Part shown: piece after piece, positions 53,587-63,576 of the stretch
Position numbering within the stretch: the first letter of the stretch is position 1
Layout: each line of letters begins with the position of its first letter
DNA from: Bermanella sp047621325
GTDB lineage: Bacteria; Pseudomonadota; Gammaproteobacteria; Pseudomonadales; Oceanobacteraceae
Length of the DNA: 64,000 nt
Assembly: GCA_047621325.1 (NCBI GenBank)
Contig: JBLHLT010000012.1
Span: 1 to 64,000 of the forward strand
Reading direction: 5' to 3'
The notes under the pieces: generated by a model
What the model was told of the DNA's origin: nothing
Seen by the model: only the letters and a program-made list of their open reading frames with translations
Database searches by the model: none
Program-made: the position numbers and the translations under genes

Positions 53587-54903
53587 TTATGAATCTTGCA
53601 GCGCTTTCGCCATAGCTTGATCGGCCACGTCTTCTAGCCACTTCATATCCACACTTCGATGGGCTTCACAAATAAACCACGGCTCGCGAGAGTCTGGCTC
53701 TAGCATGATGCCGTTGGCAATTAAGTTGTGGGCAAAGGCGGTGTATAAATCGCTGTTGGTTTTTTTCCAGTCACGATAATTTTGTGGTACTTCGCTGCCA
53801 AAGTGCACGCCAAACATTGAATCAGGCCCAGCAAATTTATGTTTAATACCATGATTAGTAAATACACGAGACAGTACTTGTTGAATCTTTGCGCCTACTT
53901 TATTGATCGTCTCGTAAGCGTTGGTTTCACTTAAGATTGTGAGGGTGGCTTTCGCTGCACTTAGGGCAATCATGTTAGCGGTGTAAGTACCGCCATGGGT
54001 AACGCCATTTTTGTTAAAACTGATCATATCCATCACATCCGCGCGGCCACCAAATGCGGCAACAGGATAACCATTACCCATGGCTTTTGCGTAGGTGGTT
54101 AGATCGGCTGTGATGCCGTACAGCTCTTGTGCGCCGCCCTTTGCCACACGGAAACCGGTTTTCACTTCGTCCATTATTAGCAGTGCGCCTTTTGCATCAC
54201 ACATGTCGCGCAGCTTTTGCATGTACGCTTGGGTTGATGCGATGCTGCCGCAGTTACCAAGAATAGGTTCGATAACGATGGCGGCAATGTCATCGCCAAC
54301 ACGTGCGAAGACGTCATCAATGGCGTCAAAATCATTTAACGGTACGGTTTCTAAATGTTCGCGTGAGCTTTCAGGAATGCCGCCACCAAAGGGTTTGATC
54401 TCGGGTGCTGCTTGGGTGGTGTTGTCCCAGTTATCCACATCGGATTTCCACATCATTTCGTCATACAGGCCGTGAAAGCCACCTTCAACAACGACGATTT
54501 TGTTGCGCCCAGTAAAGCCGCGCGCGGTACGCACTGCGCCAATAACGGCTTCGGTACCTGAGTTTGCAAAGCGCATTTTTTCGATGTTGGGGCACATTTT
54601 TTTAATTAGACTAATGACGTCTGAATCCAATCCTGTGGAAAACCCTGAAATCGTGCCCACTTCGGTGATGGCTTTAATAACGGCTTGGTCAACACGGCTG
54701 TCGCGATAACCCAAAATAATCGGGCCATAGGCCAAACGAAAATCCACATACACTTGGTCGTCTTCATCGGTAATCGTGCCGCCTTGGGTGCTTTTAACAA
54801 AGACGGTATTGTCTTCGCCCCAGTAGCGATAACTGTCGGCTACGCCTAGTGGCATGTGGGTTTTTGCGGTGGCAAGTAGGGCAGCTGTATGAGGTTTTGT
54901 CAT
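53587..54903 (-). CDS. Class III PLP aminotransferase, glutamate-1-semialdehyde aminomutase-like
   Basis: 438 residues. PLP lysine K273 in TYAKAMGNGYPVAAF, cofactor-ring aspartate D245 in LLIMDEVKTGFR, phosphate-binding ANSGTEAV and GGFHGLYD, and dimer-loop HGGTYTAN. It resembles hemL-type aminomutases but is probably a paralogue, since N- and C-terminal parts differ from standard HemL (PWFICEAH near the end). It could act in amino-acid or amine metabolism. It is alone, ahead of a long upstream gap. Confidence 0.87.
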   Translation of the reverse strand: MTKPHTAALLATAKTHMPLGVADSYRYWGEDNTVFVKSTQGGTITDEDDQVYVDFRLAYGPIILGYRDSRVDQAVIKAITEVGTISGFSTGLDSDVISLIKKMCPNIEKMRFANSGTEAVIGAVRTARGFTGRNKIVVVEGGFHGLYDEMMWKSDVDNWDNTTQAAPEIKPFGGGIPESSREHLETVPLNDFDAIDDVFARVGDDIAAIVIEPILGNCGSIASTQAYMQKLRDMCDAKGALLIMDEVKTGFRVAKGGAQELYGITADLTTYAKAMGNGYPVAAFGGRADVMDMISFNKNGVTHGGTYTANMIALSAAKATLTILSETNAYETINKVGAKIQQVLSRVFTNHGIKHKFAGPDSMFGVHFGSEVPQNYRDWKKTNSDLYTAFAHNLIANGIMLEPDSREPWFICEAHRSVDMKWLEDVADQAMAKALQDS

Positions 54904-55302
54904 GTGATATTACCGTGCTGAATCATTCTGAGTGCGCTGGGCACCCCTTAAAATTTGCTGGGAATAATACAGGGCTGGGTAGGTCATTGCTACGATTCAT
55001 CTGGTACTAAACTATAACGATCTAAGGGTGCTGTTTGCATCATTGAGCCAATCCACAGGGAAGGTGCGGTTAATAAGCCTGTTTTTGAGATCCTTAAGGT
55101 AGGCACAAATGCGTATTATCAATGCCGAGTTGGATTAAACACTAAATTTGAGCGGCTGCTATAATTAATCGCATAGGCAAAAATATGAACCTGACAGGCT
55201 AGTGAATCAAACTTAATGGCCTTAGGTGCGATAATGACAGGTCTTTAATGTAATTTAGCTGAAAGGTTATATGACGGTAAAATCATTAATGCATTATAAT
55301 GT
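54904..55302. other. 399-base intergenic region, divergent promoters
   Basis: It lies between the divergent aminotransferase and MASE3-type signalling genes. No named site or RNA is recognised. Confidence 0.5.
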
Positions 55303-58300
55303 GTGGCATTATGCTCAAAGAAATTTAAACGTACGCATGAATACAGTTCTAAGGTTGTTGTGCACGTGAATAACACGATTAAAAACCATAAATTTACCCG
55401 TTTTTCATTTTGGAAAAAAATATATCAGCACTGGTATATTCCGGCTATTGCATCCCTCTTTCTAGCGCCTATTAGTTTAGTGAATATGGCGTTATTTCAT
55501 ACTCTCACAGAATTATTTGCCATTGCTATTTCAGTCATGAGTTTTGTTGTTGCATGGAATACATTTCCATTTTCACGGAACCGAATGTTACTTTTTTTAG
55601 GGTGTGGTTATTTTTGGGTTGGGATTATCGACTTATTGCACACCCTTAGTTTTAAAGATGTTGTAATAATTCAAAATATTGAAGGTGGCGTTACCATTCA
55701 ATTTTGGATCATAGCGCGCCTATTCGAAGCGATTATTTTGCTTTTAGCACCCCTTGCACTAACAAAATCAATCAATCCAAAATATCTTTTTGTTCTTTTA
55801 GGGTTGTTTTTTAGTCTGGCGATTATCGCAGTGCTAACGGGGCTCATGCCCACAATGTACATTCCTGGGGAGGGCTTGACTAATATAAAAATTGCCAGTG
55901 AATACATAATTATATCAATGCTTGTTATGGCTATGATTGGTTACATTAGGCAGGGTGATAAGTTAGAGAAAGAAACCAAAAAACTATTACTTATATCCAT
56001 CGTCCTTACTATCTTTGCTGAGTTGTGTTTTACCCTCTATATGGGTCTTGGTGAACTGCCAATGGTGCTCGGGCATATTTTTAAGTTGCTTTCTTTTTGG
56101 GCTATTTATATTGCGTTAATTGAATTCACGTTATTAAAGCCTTTCAAGAGTCTTACCGATATTGTCACTTCATACGACACCACACTTGATACAACAGTGG
56201 TGGTCGATGAGTTTGGAAGAATTCATGAAGCAAATAAAATGGTTCGGGATAAATCAAATAAAGTGGTCATTGGCTTGAATTGCCATGACGTACTACACCC
56301 CGCTTCAATTAGTGTTAGTGATTGTCCTATCTGTCAATCGATAGCTGATAAGCTACCCATGCAAGGTTTCGAATTTGAGGATCCAGATAATCATTGTTGG
56401 TACGAGGCAAGTTTATCAGGCATACATTTTAGTAACGAATACAGTGCCATGGTGCATACGCTAAGAGATATCACTGCTAGAAAACATGATGAACTGAAAT
56501 TTATAAGTTTAAACCGTTTATATCGAGTGTTAACTCATAGTAACCAAGCTATTACACGCACCCCAGACAGGGATGTATTGCTGCAACGAATTTGCGATAT
56601 TGCAATTGAGTATGGTGGCTTTGAAATGGTTTGGATAGGCCGTATAGAAGGCGTTGTCGTGAAGCCTCTTTTTTTTGCGGGAGCTGAAAGTGGCTATCTT
56701 CGTAAAATGTCAATGCGAACGGATGATTCACAATGGTCCAAAGGACCCGTTGGTATAGCGGTGAAGCGGCAAGCGGTTAGCTGCGTCAATAATGTTAAAA
56801 CAGACCCTGATTTTGCACCTTGGAGAGCAGCAGCCATTAAAAGAGGTTATGCATCTTTAGCTGCAGTGCCTCTTCATTTATATGGAAAAGTAGTTGCTGT
56901 ATTTACCCTTTATTCAGTGCAAGAGGACTTTTTTGACGATGATATGTTATCCCTTTTACGCAGCTTAAGTGATGATATCAGTACAGCGTTATTTCACATC
57001 GAACAGGTGCAATTAAAGGTTCAAGCAGAATCAAACGTTCAAAAGTTATCACGTGCGCTTGAGCAAAGTGCTGATGCGGTTGTAATTACGGATTCTTTAT
57101 TCGCAATTGAGTATGTAAACCATCGGTTTATCGAGTTAACGGGCTATCGTGAGTCAGAGGTATTAGGGGAGAATATAGCCATTTTGCAGGCGGATACGGA
57201 TGAAAATGGTAGTCTGCAAAGAATGAGAGATCAACTATCACAGGGCGTCTCATGGCGAGGTGAGACGTTAAGTCGAAAGGAAAACGGAGACACTTACTGG
57301 TCAATGCAATCAATATCACCTATTAAAAATGAGAGAGATGAGATTACTAATTTTGTCGCTACATCGGTCGATAATTCAAAATTGCATGAAGCGCAGGAAA
57401 CGATACAAAAATTGGCATTTTATGACCCTTTAACAAAACTGGCTAATCGTCGGTTATTAATGGATCGATTAGATCATGATATAAAAAGTGCCAAACGTCA
57501 TGGCGAACAAGTGGCTGTTTTACTTTGTGATTTAGATAATTTTAAGATGGTTAACGATTCTCTAGGCCATGACTCAGGTGATTTATTACTGCAGCATGTG
57601 TCTAATATTCTTAAACAAAATGTTCGAACAGAAGATACGGTAGCGAGGTTAGGTGGAGATGAATTTACTTTAGTTGTTAGCGGCATAAAAGGTGAGTCAT
57701 GTATCATTGATATTGCTGATAGCATTTTAACCGACCTTCAAGTTCCTATTGTATTGGCCAGTAACCAAGTGGCTATATCTTCCAGTATTGGCATCGCACT
57801 GTATCCGCAAGATGGTCTCGATCCAAAAGAGTTACTTCGAAGTGCAGACTTAGCGATGTACCATGCAAAAGATGAGGGGAAGAATGGATTTCAGTTCTAT
57901 CAACTAGAAATGAATGAAAAAGCACAAAACCGACTGATATTAGAAAATAAATTAAAATTAGCACTAGAGTTTGGAGAGTTTGAATTATTTTACCAGCCGC
58001 AAGTAAATTTATTAAATGGAAATATTGTCGGCCTTGAGGCTCTCATTCGATGGAACGATAAAGATGTAGGGGTCGTGTCACCTGACCAGTTTATTCCATT
58101 GGCAGAAGAGTGCGGTCTAATTTCACTTATTGGCGATTGGGTTATTAAACAGGCCTATCAAGATTGGCAAGACATACACAATATGGGTTTTCAGAATATT
58201 AATATGGCAGTCAATGTTGCAGCATATCAATTTCGAAATCCAGAGCAGTTGTGTGAAGCAATTGGTAAATCCATAATGATGTACCCTGATTGCCCTGCTA

Positions 58301-58704
58301 AAAATTTCACAGTTGAACTTACTGAAAGCACGTTAATAAACGATATTGATACGACTATTAATACACTCAATGCATTGCAAAAATTAGGCGTTAGAATCTC
58401 AATTGATGACTTTGGAACGGGTTACTCATCATTAAATTATTTAAAAGAATTTCCTGTTAATCAACTTAAAATCGATAGGTCTTTTGTCAAGGACTTACTT
58501 GATGATACTAAGGTTGAAGCGATCACCGCCGCTATTATTGTTATGGCTAAAAAACTAGGAATGAAAGTCGTAGCTGAGGGGATTGAAGAGCCCGGTCAAA
58601 GTGAAATATTACTAGAGCAGGGATGTGAGTTTGCTCAAGGATTTTTGTACTATAAACCGATGTCACTAACAGAGTTAAAAAAGCTTGGTGAAACTTTGTT
58701 TTAG
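55303..58704 (+). CDS. MASE3-PAS-GAF-PAS-GGDEF-EAL signalling protein
   Basis: 1133 residues. About seven membrane helices (40-285) form a MASE3-type sensor. Then a PAS (about 297-395, with a CxxC: DCPICQS), a GAF (about 410-565), a second PAS (about 575-700), a GGDEF with intact RLGGDEF (about 705-865), and an EAL with intact EALIRW, NVA and DDFGTGYSS (about 875-1130). Both catalytic motifs are complete, so it may both make and break c-di-GMP. The GTG start is uncertain. A valine/GTG a little further (VHVNNTIKN) would still keep all helices. Confidence 0.88.
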   Translation: MALCSKKFKRTHEYSSKVVVHVNNTIKNHKFTRFSFWKKIYQHWYIPAIASLFLAPISLVNMALFHTLTELFAIAISVMSFVVAWNTFPFSRNRMLLFLGCGYFWVGIIDLLHTLSFKDVVIIQNIEGGVTIQFWIIARLFEAIILLLAPLALTKSINPKYLFVLLGLFFSLAIIAVLTGLMPTMYIPGEGLTNIKIASEYIIISMLVMAMIGYIRQGDKLEKETKKLLLISIVLTIFAELCFTLYMGLGELPMVLGHIFKLLSFWAIYIALIEFTLLKPFKSLTDIVTSYDTTLDTTVVVDEFGRIHEANKMVRDKSNKVVIGLNCHDVLHPASISVSDCPICQSIADKLPMQGFEFEDPDNHCWYEASLSGIHFSNEYSAMVHTLRDITARKHDELKFISLNRLYRVLTHSNQAITRTPDRDVLLQRICDIAIEYGGFEMVWIGRIEGVVVKPLFFAGAESGYLRKMSMRTDDSQWSKGPVGIAVKRQAVSCVNNVKTDPDFAPWRAAAIKRGYASLAAVPLHLYGKVVAVFTLYSVQEDFFDDDMLSLLRSLSDDISTALFHIEQVQLKVQAESNVQKLSRALEQSADAVVITDSLFAIEYVNHRFIELTGYRESEVLGENIAILQADTDENGSLQRMRDQLSQGVSWRGETLSRKENGDTYWSMQSISPIKNERDEITNFVATSVDNSKLHEAQETIQKLAFYDPLTKLANRRLLMDRLDHDIKSAKRHGEQVAVLLCDLDNFKMVNDSLGHDSGDLLLQHVSNILKQNVRTEDTVARLGGDEFTLVVSGIKGESCIIDIADSILTDLQVPIVLASNQVAISSSIGIALYPQDGLDPKELLRSADLAMYHAKDEGKNGFQFYQLEMNEKAQNRLILENKLKLALEFGEFELFYQPQVNLLNGNIVGLEALIRWNDKDVGVVSPDQFIPLAEECGLISLIGDWVIKQAYQDWQDIHNMGFQNINMAVNVAAYQFRNPEQLCEAIGKSIMMYPDCPAKNFTVELTESTLINDIDTTINTLNALQKLGVRISIDDFGTGYSSLNYLKEFPVNQLKIDRSFVKDLLDDTKVEAITAAIIVMAKKLGMKVVAEGIEEPGQSEILLEQGCEFAQGFLYYKPMSLTELKKLGETLF

Positions 58705-59228
58705 GTGAGGCTCTGTTTGGGTGTGGTGATATAAAAATGGCGAATATTAATTCAGCTATATTATCTCAATTTTAAACACGTGCTTATGAAAAACGATATG
58801 CTCTTAGGTTTAATAGTGGGAGGTCGATGGTGAAAAAATCGGCATCCATGTTGCGCTTTAAACTAATCGTTGTATGGCCGTCATGCTTTGCGTTTTATTA
58901 ATTTTAATCTCTTTAGCATCATAAAAAAAGTGTGTTAAACCTTTGTCGTACATAGGTGAATCATGTTTTTTGTTTGAATATCCGCCTTAACAAGAGAGCG
59001 AACACAACTAGCAACAGCGCGAGTAAGTGCGTAAGCCGTTATTTATTTGTGCCTATAGCGTGTGGGTGTTAATAGCATGAATACGCTTATTTAGAGTTGT
59101 AAATATCAATGTCATACCAGCGATGCTGATGATTCAAATAACCTTTTGTTACTGCTTGATTGTGGGGGGTATAAAAAAGCCGTTCACGGGGTTACGTGAA
59201 CGGCTGTTATTTTCGAGCGAGTGCTTAC
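58705..59228. other. 524-base gap
   Basis: AT-rich, with no gene of convincing length. A 24-codon frame at 58829 lacks support. The terminator of the lipoprotein gene lies near the right end. Confidence 0.5.
59172..59205 (-). terminator. Terminator of the lipoprotein gene
   Basis: AGCCGTTCACG-GGGTTA-CGTGAACGGCT, a perfect 11-bp stem. On the minus strand it ends in TTTTTT, 24 bases past the stop codon at 59229. Confidence 0.85.
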
Positions 59229-60821
59229 TTACTGCGGGGCAGTAGGCGCGGTTGGTAGTGTAAAGTTAATGCTGGCTTTATCTAACAAGTCATTGGTGAT
59301 CGCGCCACTGGCTGAATCTAAGGTGCCGTTGGTGATGATAGTTTGTTCATGGGTGCTTGGGGTGTGACTGGTATCACCTGGGCCGCCAAAGGCGGGTACA
59401 AACTTACCTGTGCTTGCCGCCATATCACAACTGACGGTTGGCACATAAGTGATATTGGATGCGGTGGCTGTCCAGTCGCCAGCGCTTAAGGCCAGCGCTT
59501 GATATTGCACCTTAGCAACCGGTGTATGGCTGTTACCAGGGCCTGCCCAGTTACAAATCATGCCGGCATTGGTGGCAGACAGCGCCAGATTGATGCTTTC
59601 GCTGCCTGAGCTAGGAGATGGCACATAGCCGTAATAGGCTCGGCCAGTGCCGTTGCCTGTGCTTTCGGTTACTACGTTTAAAGCACGGTAGTGGTCATCG
59701 CCCCCGCCCGCTTTCCACGCATAGGCAAGGCTGCCATAACCGTTCGTCGGGTTAATGTCTGCCTGCATTACATGGATATCTTCACCGGCTTGTAAGCTGA
59801 CTTGGCCATCACTGGCGAAGCTAACGCTGGTTTCGGCACTGCCTTGTGGGGGTTGTGCGCGTGAAGCGATCATTTTGTATTTCACTTGGCTGCTTGAAAG
59901 CTCATAAATAACCGAGACGCCTCGTAAGTCGGTGGCTTGGTTAGTGCTTTCGGTGGCTTCGATAGTCAATATGCCTTTGTCGTTATCGCTGTCGTGTAAC
60001 ACAGTGAGATCAATGTCTTGATTGTGTAGGGTACCCACAATGTGAGTTTCATAACCAGTGCTGGCGCTGAGCGTTTTGTGGATAACCGTTGCGGTTTTAA
60101 TTTCAATGCCTGATTGGTTGCTGCTACTGCCAATGCTTGACAGCTGAGCGCTTAAATCTAATGTGGCACCATTTTCGGGTAACTCTTTACCTAATAAGGC
60201 GGCGGCGCACACCATCATGCCCATGCTGCCCACGGCAAGGTCAACGTTGTAAGCGGCTTTGGCGACTAACTCGTTTAACTTAGCGGCGGCGCAAGCTTGG
60301 CCTGTTCCTGGTTCATCTTCTACCCACAAACCTAAGTCACCGGTTGGCAGTTGGCCGTCTTGCGTGCCCCCTGTTGAATTTGGGTGGTCGGTGTAATCAA
60401 GGGCTGGGCCATAACACAATGGCGATGACACCTCGGGTTTGCTTGGGATGGCATCAAGGCAGCTGGCTAGATCGGTGGCACTGCGGATGGTGTCTAAAAA
60501 GGCGCTGGCGGCGGCTTTTTTCTTATCAAATTCGCTGTTGTTACCCGCATCGGCACTGGCGGTTGAAGAGGCAATGATTAAGCCCTGTGGAATACTGTCA
60601 ATTAATGCGTCTAAGGCCGCGGCGCGAAGGCATTGGTCGACCTCGCCATCACTACAGGCTTGGTTGGCGAGTTCTAGTTCGGTGTCTAATGTGTCGCAGG
60701 CTGTTTGATCGCCAGCCGAGCAGTCATCAGCATTTTTTTTGTCTTCACTACTAAGGTCGATACAAGCGGTGAAACATAGACTGAGCGCAAGTAATGCGAT
60801 GAGTTTTAATGAATGCGTCAT
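59229..60821 (-). CDS. Large lipoprotein of unknown function
   Basis: 530 residues from MTHSLKLIALLALSLCFTAC. Signal peptide with lipobox CFTAC (lipid-bearing cysteine about residue 20). The start at 60821 has a good GGAGA site. An upstream 14-residue extension to 60863 is unlikely. A cysteine-bearing Asp-rich stretch (CSAGDQTACDTL, CSDGEVDQCLRA) follows, then an alanine-rich helical part and a beta-rich C-terminal half (about 230-530) with several T and S repeats. No domain is recognised. Four cysteine pairs suggest an extracytoplasmic fold. Confidence 0.75.
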   Translation of the reverse strand: MTHSLKLIALLALSLCFTACIDLSSEDKKNADDCSAGDQTACDTLDTELELANQACSDGEVDQCLRAAALDALIDSIPQGLIIASSTASADAGNNSEFDKKKAAASAFLDTIRSATDLASCLDAIPSKPEVSSPLCYGPALDYTDHPNSTGGTQDGQLPTGDLGLWVEDEPGTGQACAAAKLNELVAKAAYNVDLAVGSMGMMVCAAALLGKELPENGATLDLSAQLSSIGSSSNQSGIEIKTATVIHKTLSASTGYETHIVGTLHNQDIDLTVLHDSDNDKGILTIEATESTNQATDLRGVSVIYELSSSQVKYKMIASRAQPPQGSAETSVSFASDGQVSLQAGEDIHVMQADINPTNGYGSLAYAWKAGGGDDHYRALNVVTESTGNGTGRAYYGYVPSPSSGSESINLALSATNAGMICNWAGPGNSHTPVAKVQYQALALSAGDWTATASNITYVPTVSCDMAASTGKFVPAFGGPGDTSHTPSTHEQTIITNGTLDSASGAITNDLLDKASINFTLPTAPTAPQ

Positions 60822-60863
60822 GGTGTCTCCAAACGGTTGAGGTGTTACTTTCAGCCTAGCCAT

Positions 60864-61182
60864 GCAATCACTAAATGCGTGGTCGTGTTTAGATGGATTT
60901 GGTTTTGTTTGTAAGGGTTTTATAGCAAAAAGTTTGTATTACTTGAATTAAATGAGCTAACGTTTTGAGGGGTGAATGTTTGGTGTTTTTTAACACACAC
61001 TTAGGCTAGAAAGCAGAGTGTTAACAATCAGTGCGTTTTATGATGCTTTGTCTTGATGAGAAATGCTTATGTTTACCAATTAAAATTAAAATAAGAATGC
61101 AGAAGCGTTGATATATTTTTAGCGGTACAAAAAGCCCTTAGCGGACTAAGAGCGTTTATAGTTTGGCGATAACTGTTTGTGA
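60864..61182. other. 319-base gap
   Basis: AT-rich. No gene, terminator with T-run or repeat was recognised. Confidence 0.5.
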
Positions 61183-61575
61183 TTAGTGCCCTTGAATATC
61201 CATGGCTTGTTCTTGGCGATCAAGAACAACATAACGAGAAAGATCACTGCCACTGGCGACATCGTTCGTCATTTTGTTTAAATAAGGCTCGGCATCATCT
61301 TCACTTGGGGCTTGGCCATTTTGACCACTTAACCCAGCTATAAAAATAAAGTCCCAATCTTTACTGATGTTGTCGGCTTCGGCGACTAAGTTTTCAAATG
61401 TGGTTAATTGAGTCGGTAACTTATCAACACACATGGTCGGCGTAATGGTGCCTTTTTTGTGTTTTTTGCTTTTCTTTGGATTTTTTTCATCGGTTTGTGC
61501 AAATAAAAACAATAAACGTTGCGGCTCGGATTGTTGAGTCGTCATGGTCAGCAGTTCAGAAAATAATTGGCTCAT
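61183..61575 (-). CDS. Conserved gammaproteobacterial protein, unknown function
   Basis: 130 residues: QFxELL-like start (SQLFSELLTMTTQQSEPQRLL in part), FLFAQTDEK, TPTMCVDKLPTQL, FIFIAGLSGQNGQAPSEDDAEPYL and a final LDRQEQAMDIQGH. Relatives in Pseudomonas are sometimes labelled ribonucleotide reductase subunit, but the protein is far too short and shows none of that enzyme's motifs. No function can be given. It is probably a single-gene unit. Confidence 0.7.
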   Translation of the reverse strand: MSQLFSELLTMTTQQSEPQRLLFLFAQTDEKNPKKSKKHKKGTITPTMCVDKLPTQLTTFENLVAEADNISKDWDFIFIAGLSGQNGQAPSEDDAEPYLNKMTNDVASGSDLSRYVVLDRQEQAMDIQGH

Positions 61576-61689
61576 GCCCGTCCCCTAAAATAAACAGTGT
61601 GATGTATTTTAGCTTTCTAGGTGTAGCGTGGTATTCCTCTGTAGGGTTAGCAAAATCGGTTACAACTACCTAATTATAGGTAGCATGAG

Positions 61690-62856
61690 CTACTTCACTC
61701 TAGGCGTAAGCCAAATCATCACAAAACGGGTAAACAATAATGCCAAGCTTAAAGAAGCAAACGCCGCGCTGGCAATGATTAAGCCCACATGAAAGCCAAT
61801 TAACGCGACCGCCAAGGTGCGTATGATCATGGCGATGAGCATGCACATGATCACGCTTAAAATAATGGGGTCATGAATAATCGTACGCCCAGTGTGCCCA
61901 AGGCTAACCCGTGAAACCATGCTCACAATTAAACCGCTAAGAGTGCCTAACGCAAATATATGAATCGCAATGTTGCCAAGTTGAAGTATCGGCTCAAGCA
62001 TCAATGCTAAAAAGCCAATGGGCATAGAGGCATACGATAACCATAGGGACCACAGCATTGGGTGCTGCCAAAGCGCTTTATCATGCCAATGAAAGAGTCG
62101 CAGGCAGTGGCCAATAAATAACACCGCTGCCAGCCCACTGCTGATGTACATACGCAGCGTGTTGTCACTTATGGCTTGTGCGCACATCATAAGAATCAAC
62201 GGGATTGCACTTATGAGTAACAATGGCTTGGGTTCGTCCCATTTTTTGATGCCTAACTTGTTGGCCGTAAAAAAAGGAATGACTCGTCCGGCTATCATGG
62301 TGATTAAAAAGATTATCATAAAAATTGCCGCCGCGAATAATTGGCTTGGCTGCAGATTAAGATCGTGTTGTTGATACAGCATGGCCACATCGAGTAATGC
62401 GAACATTAACAAGGTGATCGGTGCAAACAGGTTTCGCCACATTTTTTTTTGTAAAATAGGGCTAGCAATACACGCAGCCGCCAGTAATGCGGGCAGTACC
62501 TGAGAGATGACAACAAGAGTAAACGAATAGTCCGCGCCAAATGCCATAACAAAGCGTGCCCATAACCAAGCAAGCCAAATGACAAACAGCCCCAAAGGCG
62601 TCGCGGTTTCTAAACCAGTCCAATTGCGTACGGCGGTTAATAAAAACCCCATAATAATGGAAAGTGAAAAGCCCATGATAAGCTCATGAGGGTGCCAGAA
62701 ATTAAAGCCCCCTACAGGGGATAAAATGCGGTCAATATTAATTTGAGTTTGCGGCAACCAAATGCCAGCCCAAATAATAATAGCGATAGCACCAAATAAA
62801 ATGCCACTGGCAAAAAATGGACGGAATCCAATCGAAAAGAAAGCGGATCGAATCAC
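61690..62856 (-). CDS. nnrS: NnrS family membrane protein
   Basis: 388 residues with about twelve membrane helices. Typical NnrS parts are SIGFRPFFASGILFGA at the N-terminus, FWHPHELIMGFSLSIIMGFLLTA (in part) with the histidines expected to bind haem or copper, MIAGRVIPFFTANKLG and HIFALGTLSGLIVSMVSRVSLGHTGR. NnrS proteins help cells tolerate nitric oxide stress and are often controlled by NsrR or FNR-type regulators. No clear site for either was found in the 279 bases upstream. Confidence 0.92.
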   Translation of the reverse strand: MIRSAFFSIGFRPFFASGILFGAIAIIIWAGIWLPQTQINIDRILSPVGGFNFWHPHELIMGFSLSIIMGFLLTAVRNWTGLETATPLGLFVIWLAWLWARFVMAFGADYSFTLVVISQVLPALLAAACIASPILQKKMWRNLFAPITLLMFALLDVAMLYQQHDLNLQPSQLFAAAIFMIIFLITMIAGRVIPFFTANKLGIKKWDEPKPLLLISAIPLILMMCAQAISDNTLRMYISSGLAAVLFIGHCLRLFHWHDKALWQHPMLWSLWLSYASMPIGFLALMLEPILQLGNIAIHIFALGTLSGLIVSMVSRVSLGHTGRTIIHDPIILSVIMCMLIAMIIRTLAVALIGFHVGLIIASAAFASLSLALLFTRFVMIWLTPRVK

Positions 62857-63067
62857 GGTAAACTCCTAGAGCAATATACAAGAATAATAACAAAGTGAAG
62901 ATTAGAAGGCTTGAGCATCATTGGGCTTTACGTGATTCAAAGTGGGTAGTTGAAACAGCTTTTCTACCTATAAAGAGTAATGCGCGACGCGTATTTGAGT
63001 GTCGGTCTTATATGTTGCTTGCCTGATCGTTTGCATAAAGGTCGATATTACATAATATATAATTATT

Positions 63068-63086
63068 GCAAATGAGAATCAATTGC
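63068..63086. promoter_or_regulatory. Fur-box-like site
   Basis: GCAAATGAGAATCAATTGC matches 14 of 19 positions of a consensus Fur box, inside a larger inverted repeat ATTGCAA-N11-TTGCAAT (63065-63089). It lies 50 bases upstream of the 63136 gene. Confidence 0.5.
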
Positions 63087-63135
63087 AATAATCTGGACTG
63101 GTCAATATATCGAAGAGCCAGCTCAGGACCCTAAA

Positions 63136-63576
63136 ATGAAATACCTATGCGATCTCCACAGAGGTGAATTTATCAATAACCCCCAACAAGCTATTCAAGC
63201 TTGGCAAGTGGTGATTCAACAGGCAAGGGCGTTATTTCATGCAAAAGATTGGGAGAGGGCATCGGTTGCGTATGGTAATGCGTTCGAAATATCAGAACTG
63301 CTGCTCAGTTGCAGTGGCTCTGCGTTTGCAGTTGACCGCTATCTTCGTAGTGCTCTTGAATATGCCTATGCGCTGCGAAAAGAACAAGCGAGTGTTAACT
63401 TTCACCTGCTTGTTTGTCATGTTGAAAACCATATTCAAGACATTAAACATACGCTGTCTGTCCCTATGCTGATGAAACCGCTCGAAGAAGTCATTCACAT
63501 GCCAATTAATTTGGCTGACTTTTGGATGGTTTCATTGCTGTCACTCGATCATATCGAAAGTAGGGTGCTGCATTAA
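63136..63576 (+). CDS. Helical protein of unknown function
   Basis: 146 residues, all-helical, with a TPR-like stretch (ALFHAKDWERASVAYGNAFE). No signal peptide. The sequence is not assigned to a named family. Its stop overlaps the stop of the convergent carbonic anhydrase gene by four bases. The Fur-like box upstream suggests iron-dependent expression. Confidence 0.7.
   Translation: MKYLCDLHRGEFINNPQQAIQAWQVVIQQARALFHAKDWERASVAYGNAFEISELLLSCSGSAFAVDRYLRSALEYAYALRKEQASVNFHLLVCHVENHIQDIKHTLSVPMLMKPLEEVIHMPINLADFWMVSLLSLDHIESRVLH

Noticed and set aside
58829..58903. 24-residue small protein with a purine-rich upstream sequence
   Set aside because: Spacing to the start is too short and there is no composition support for coding.
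61183..61575. Ribonucleotide reductase subunit
   Set aside because: Some relatives carry this label, but the 130-residue protein has no catalytic cysteine or radical-site motifs.
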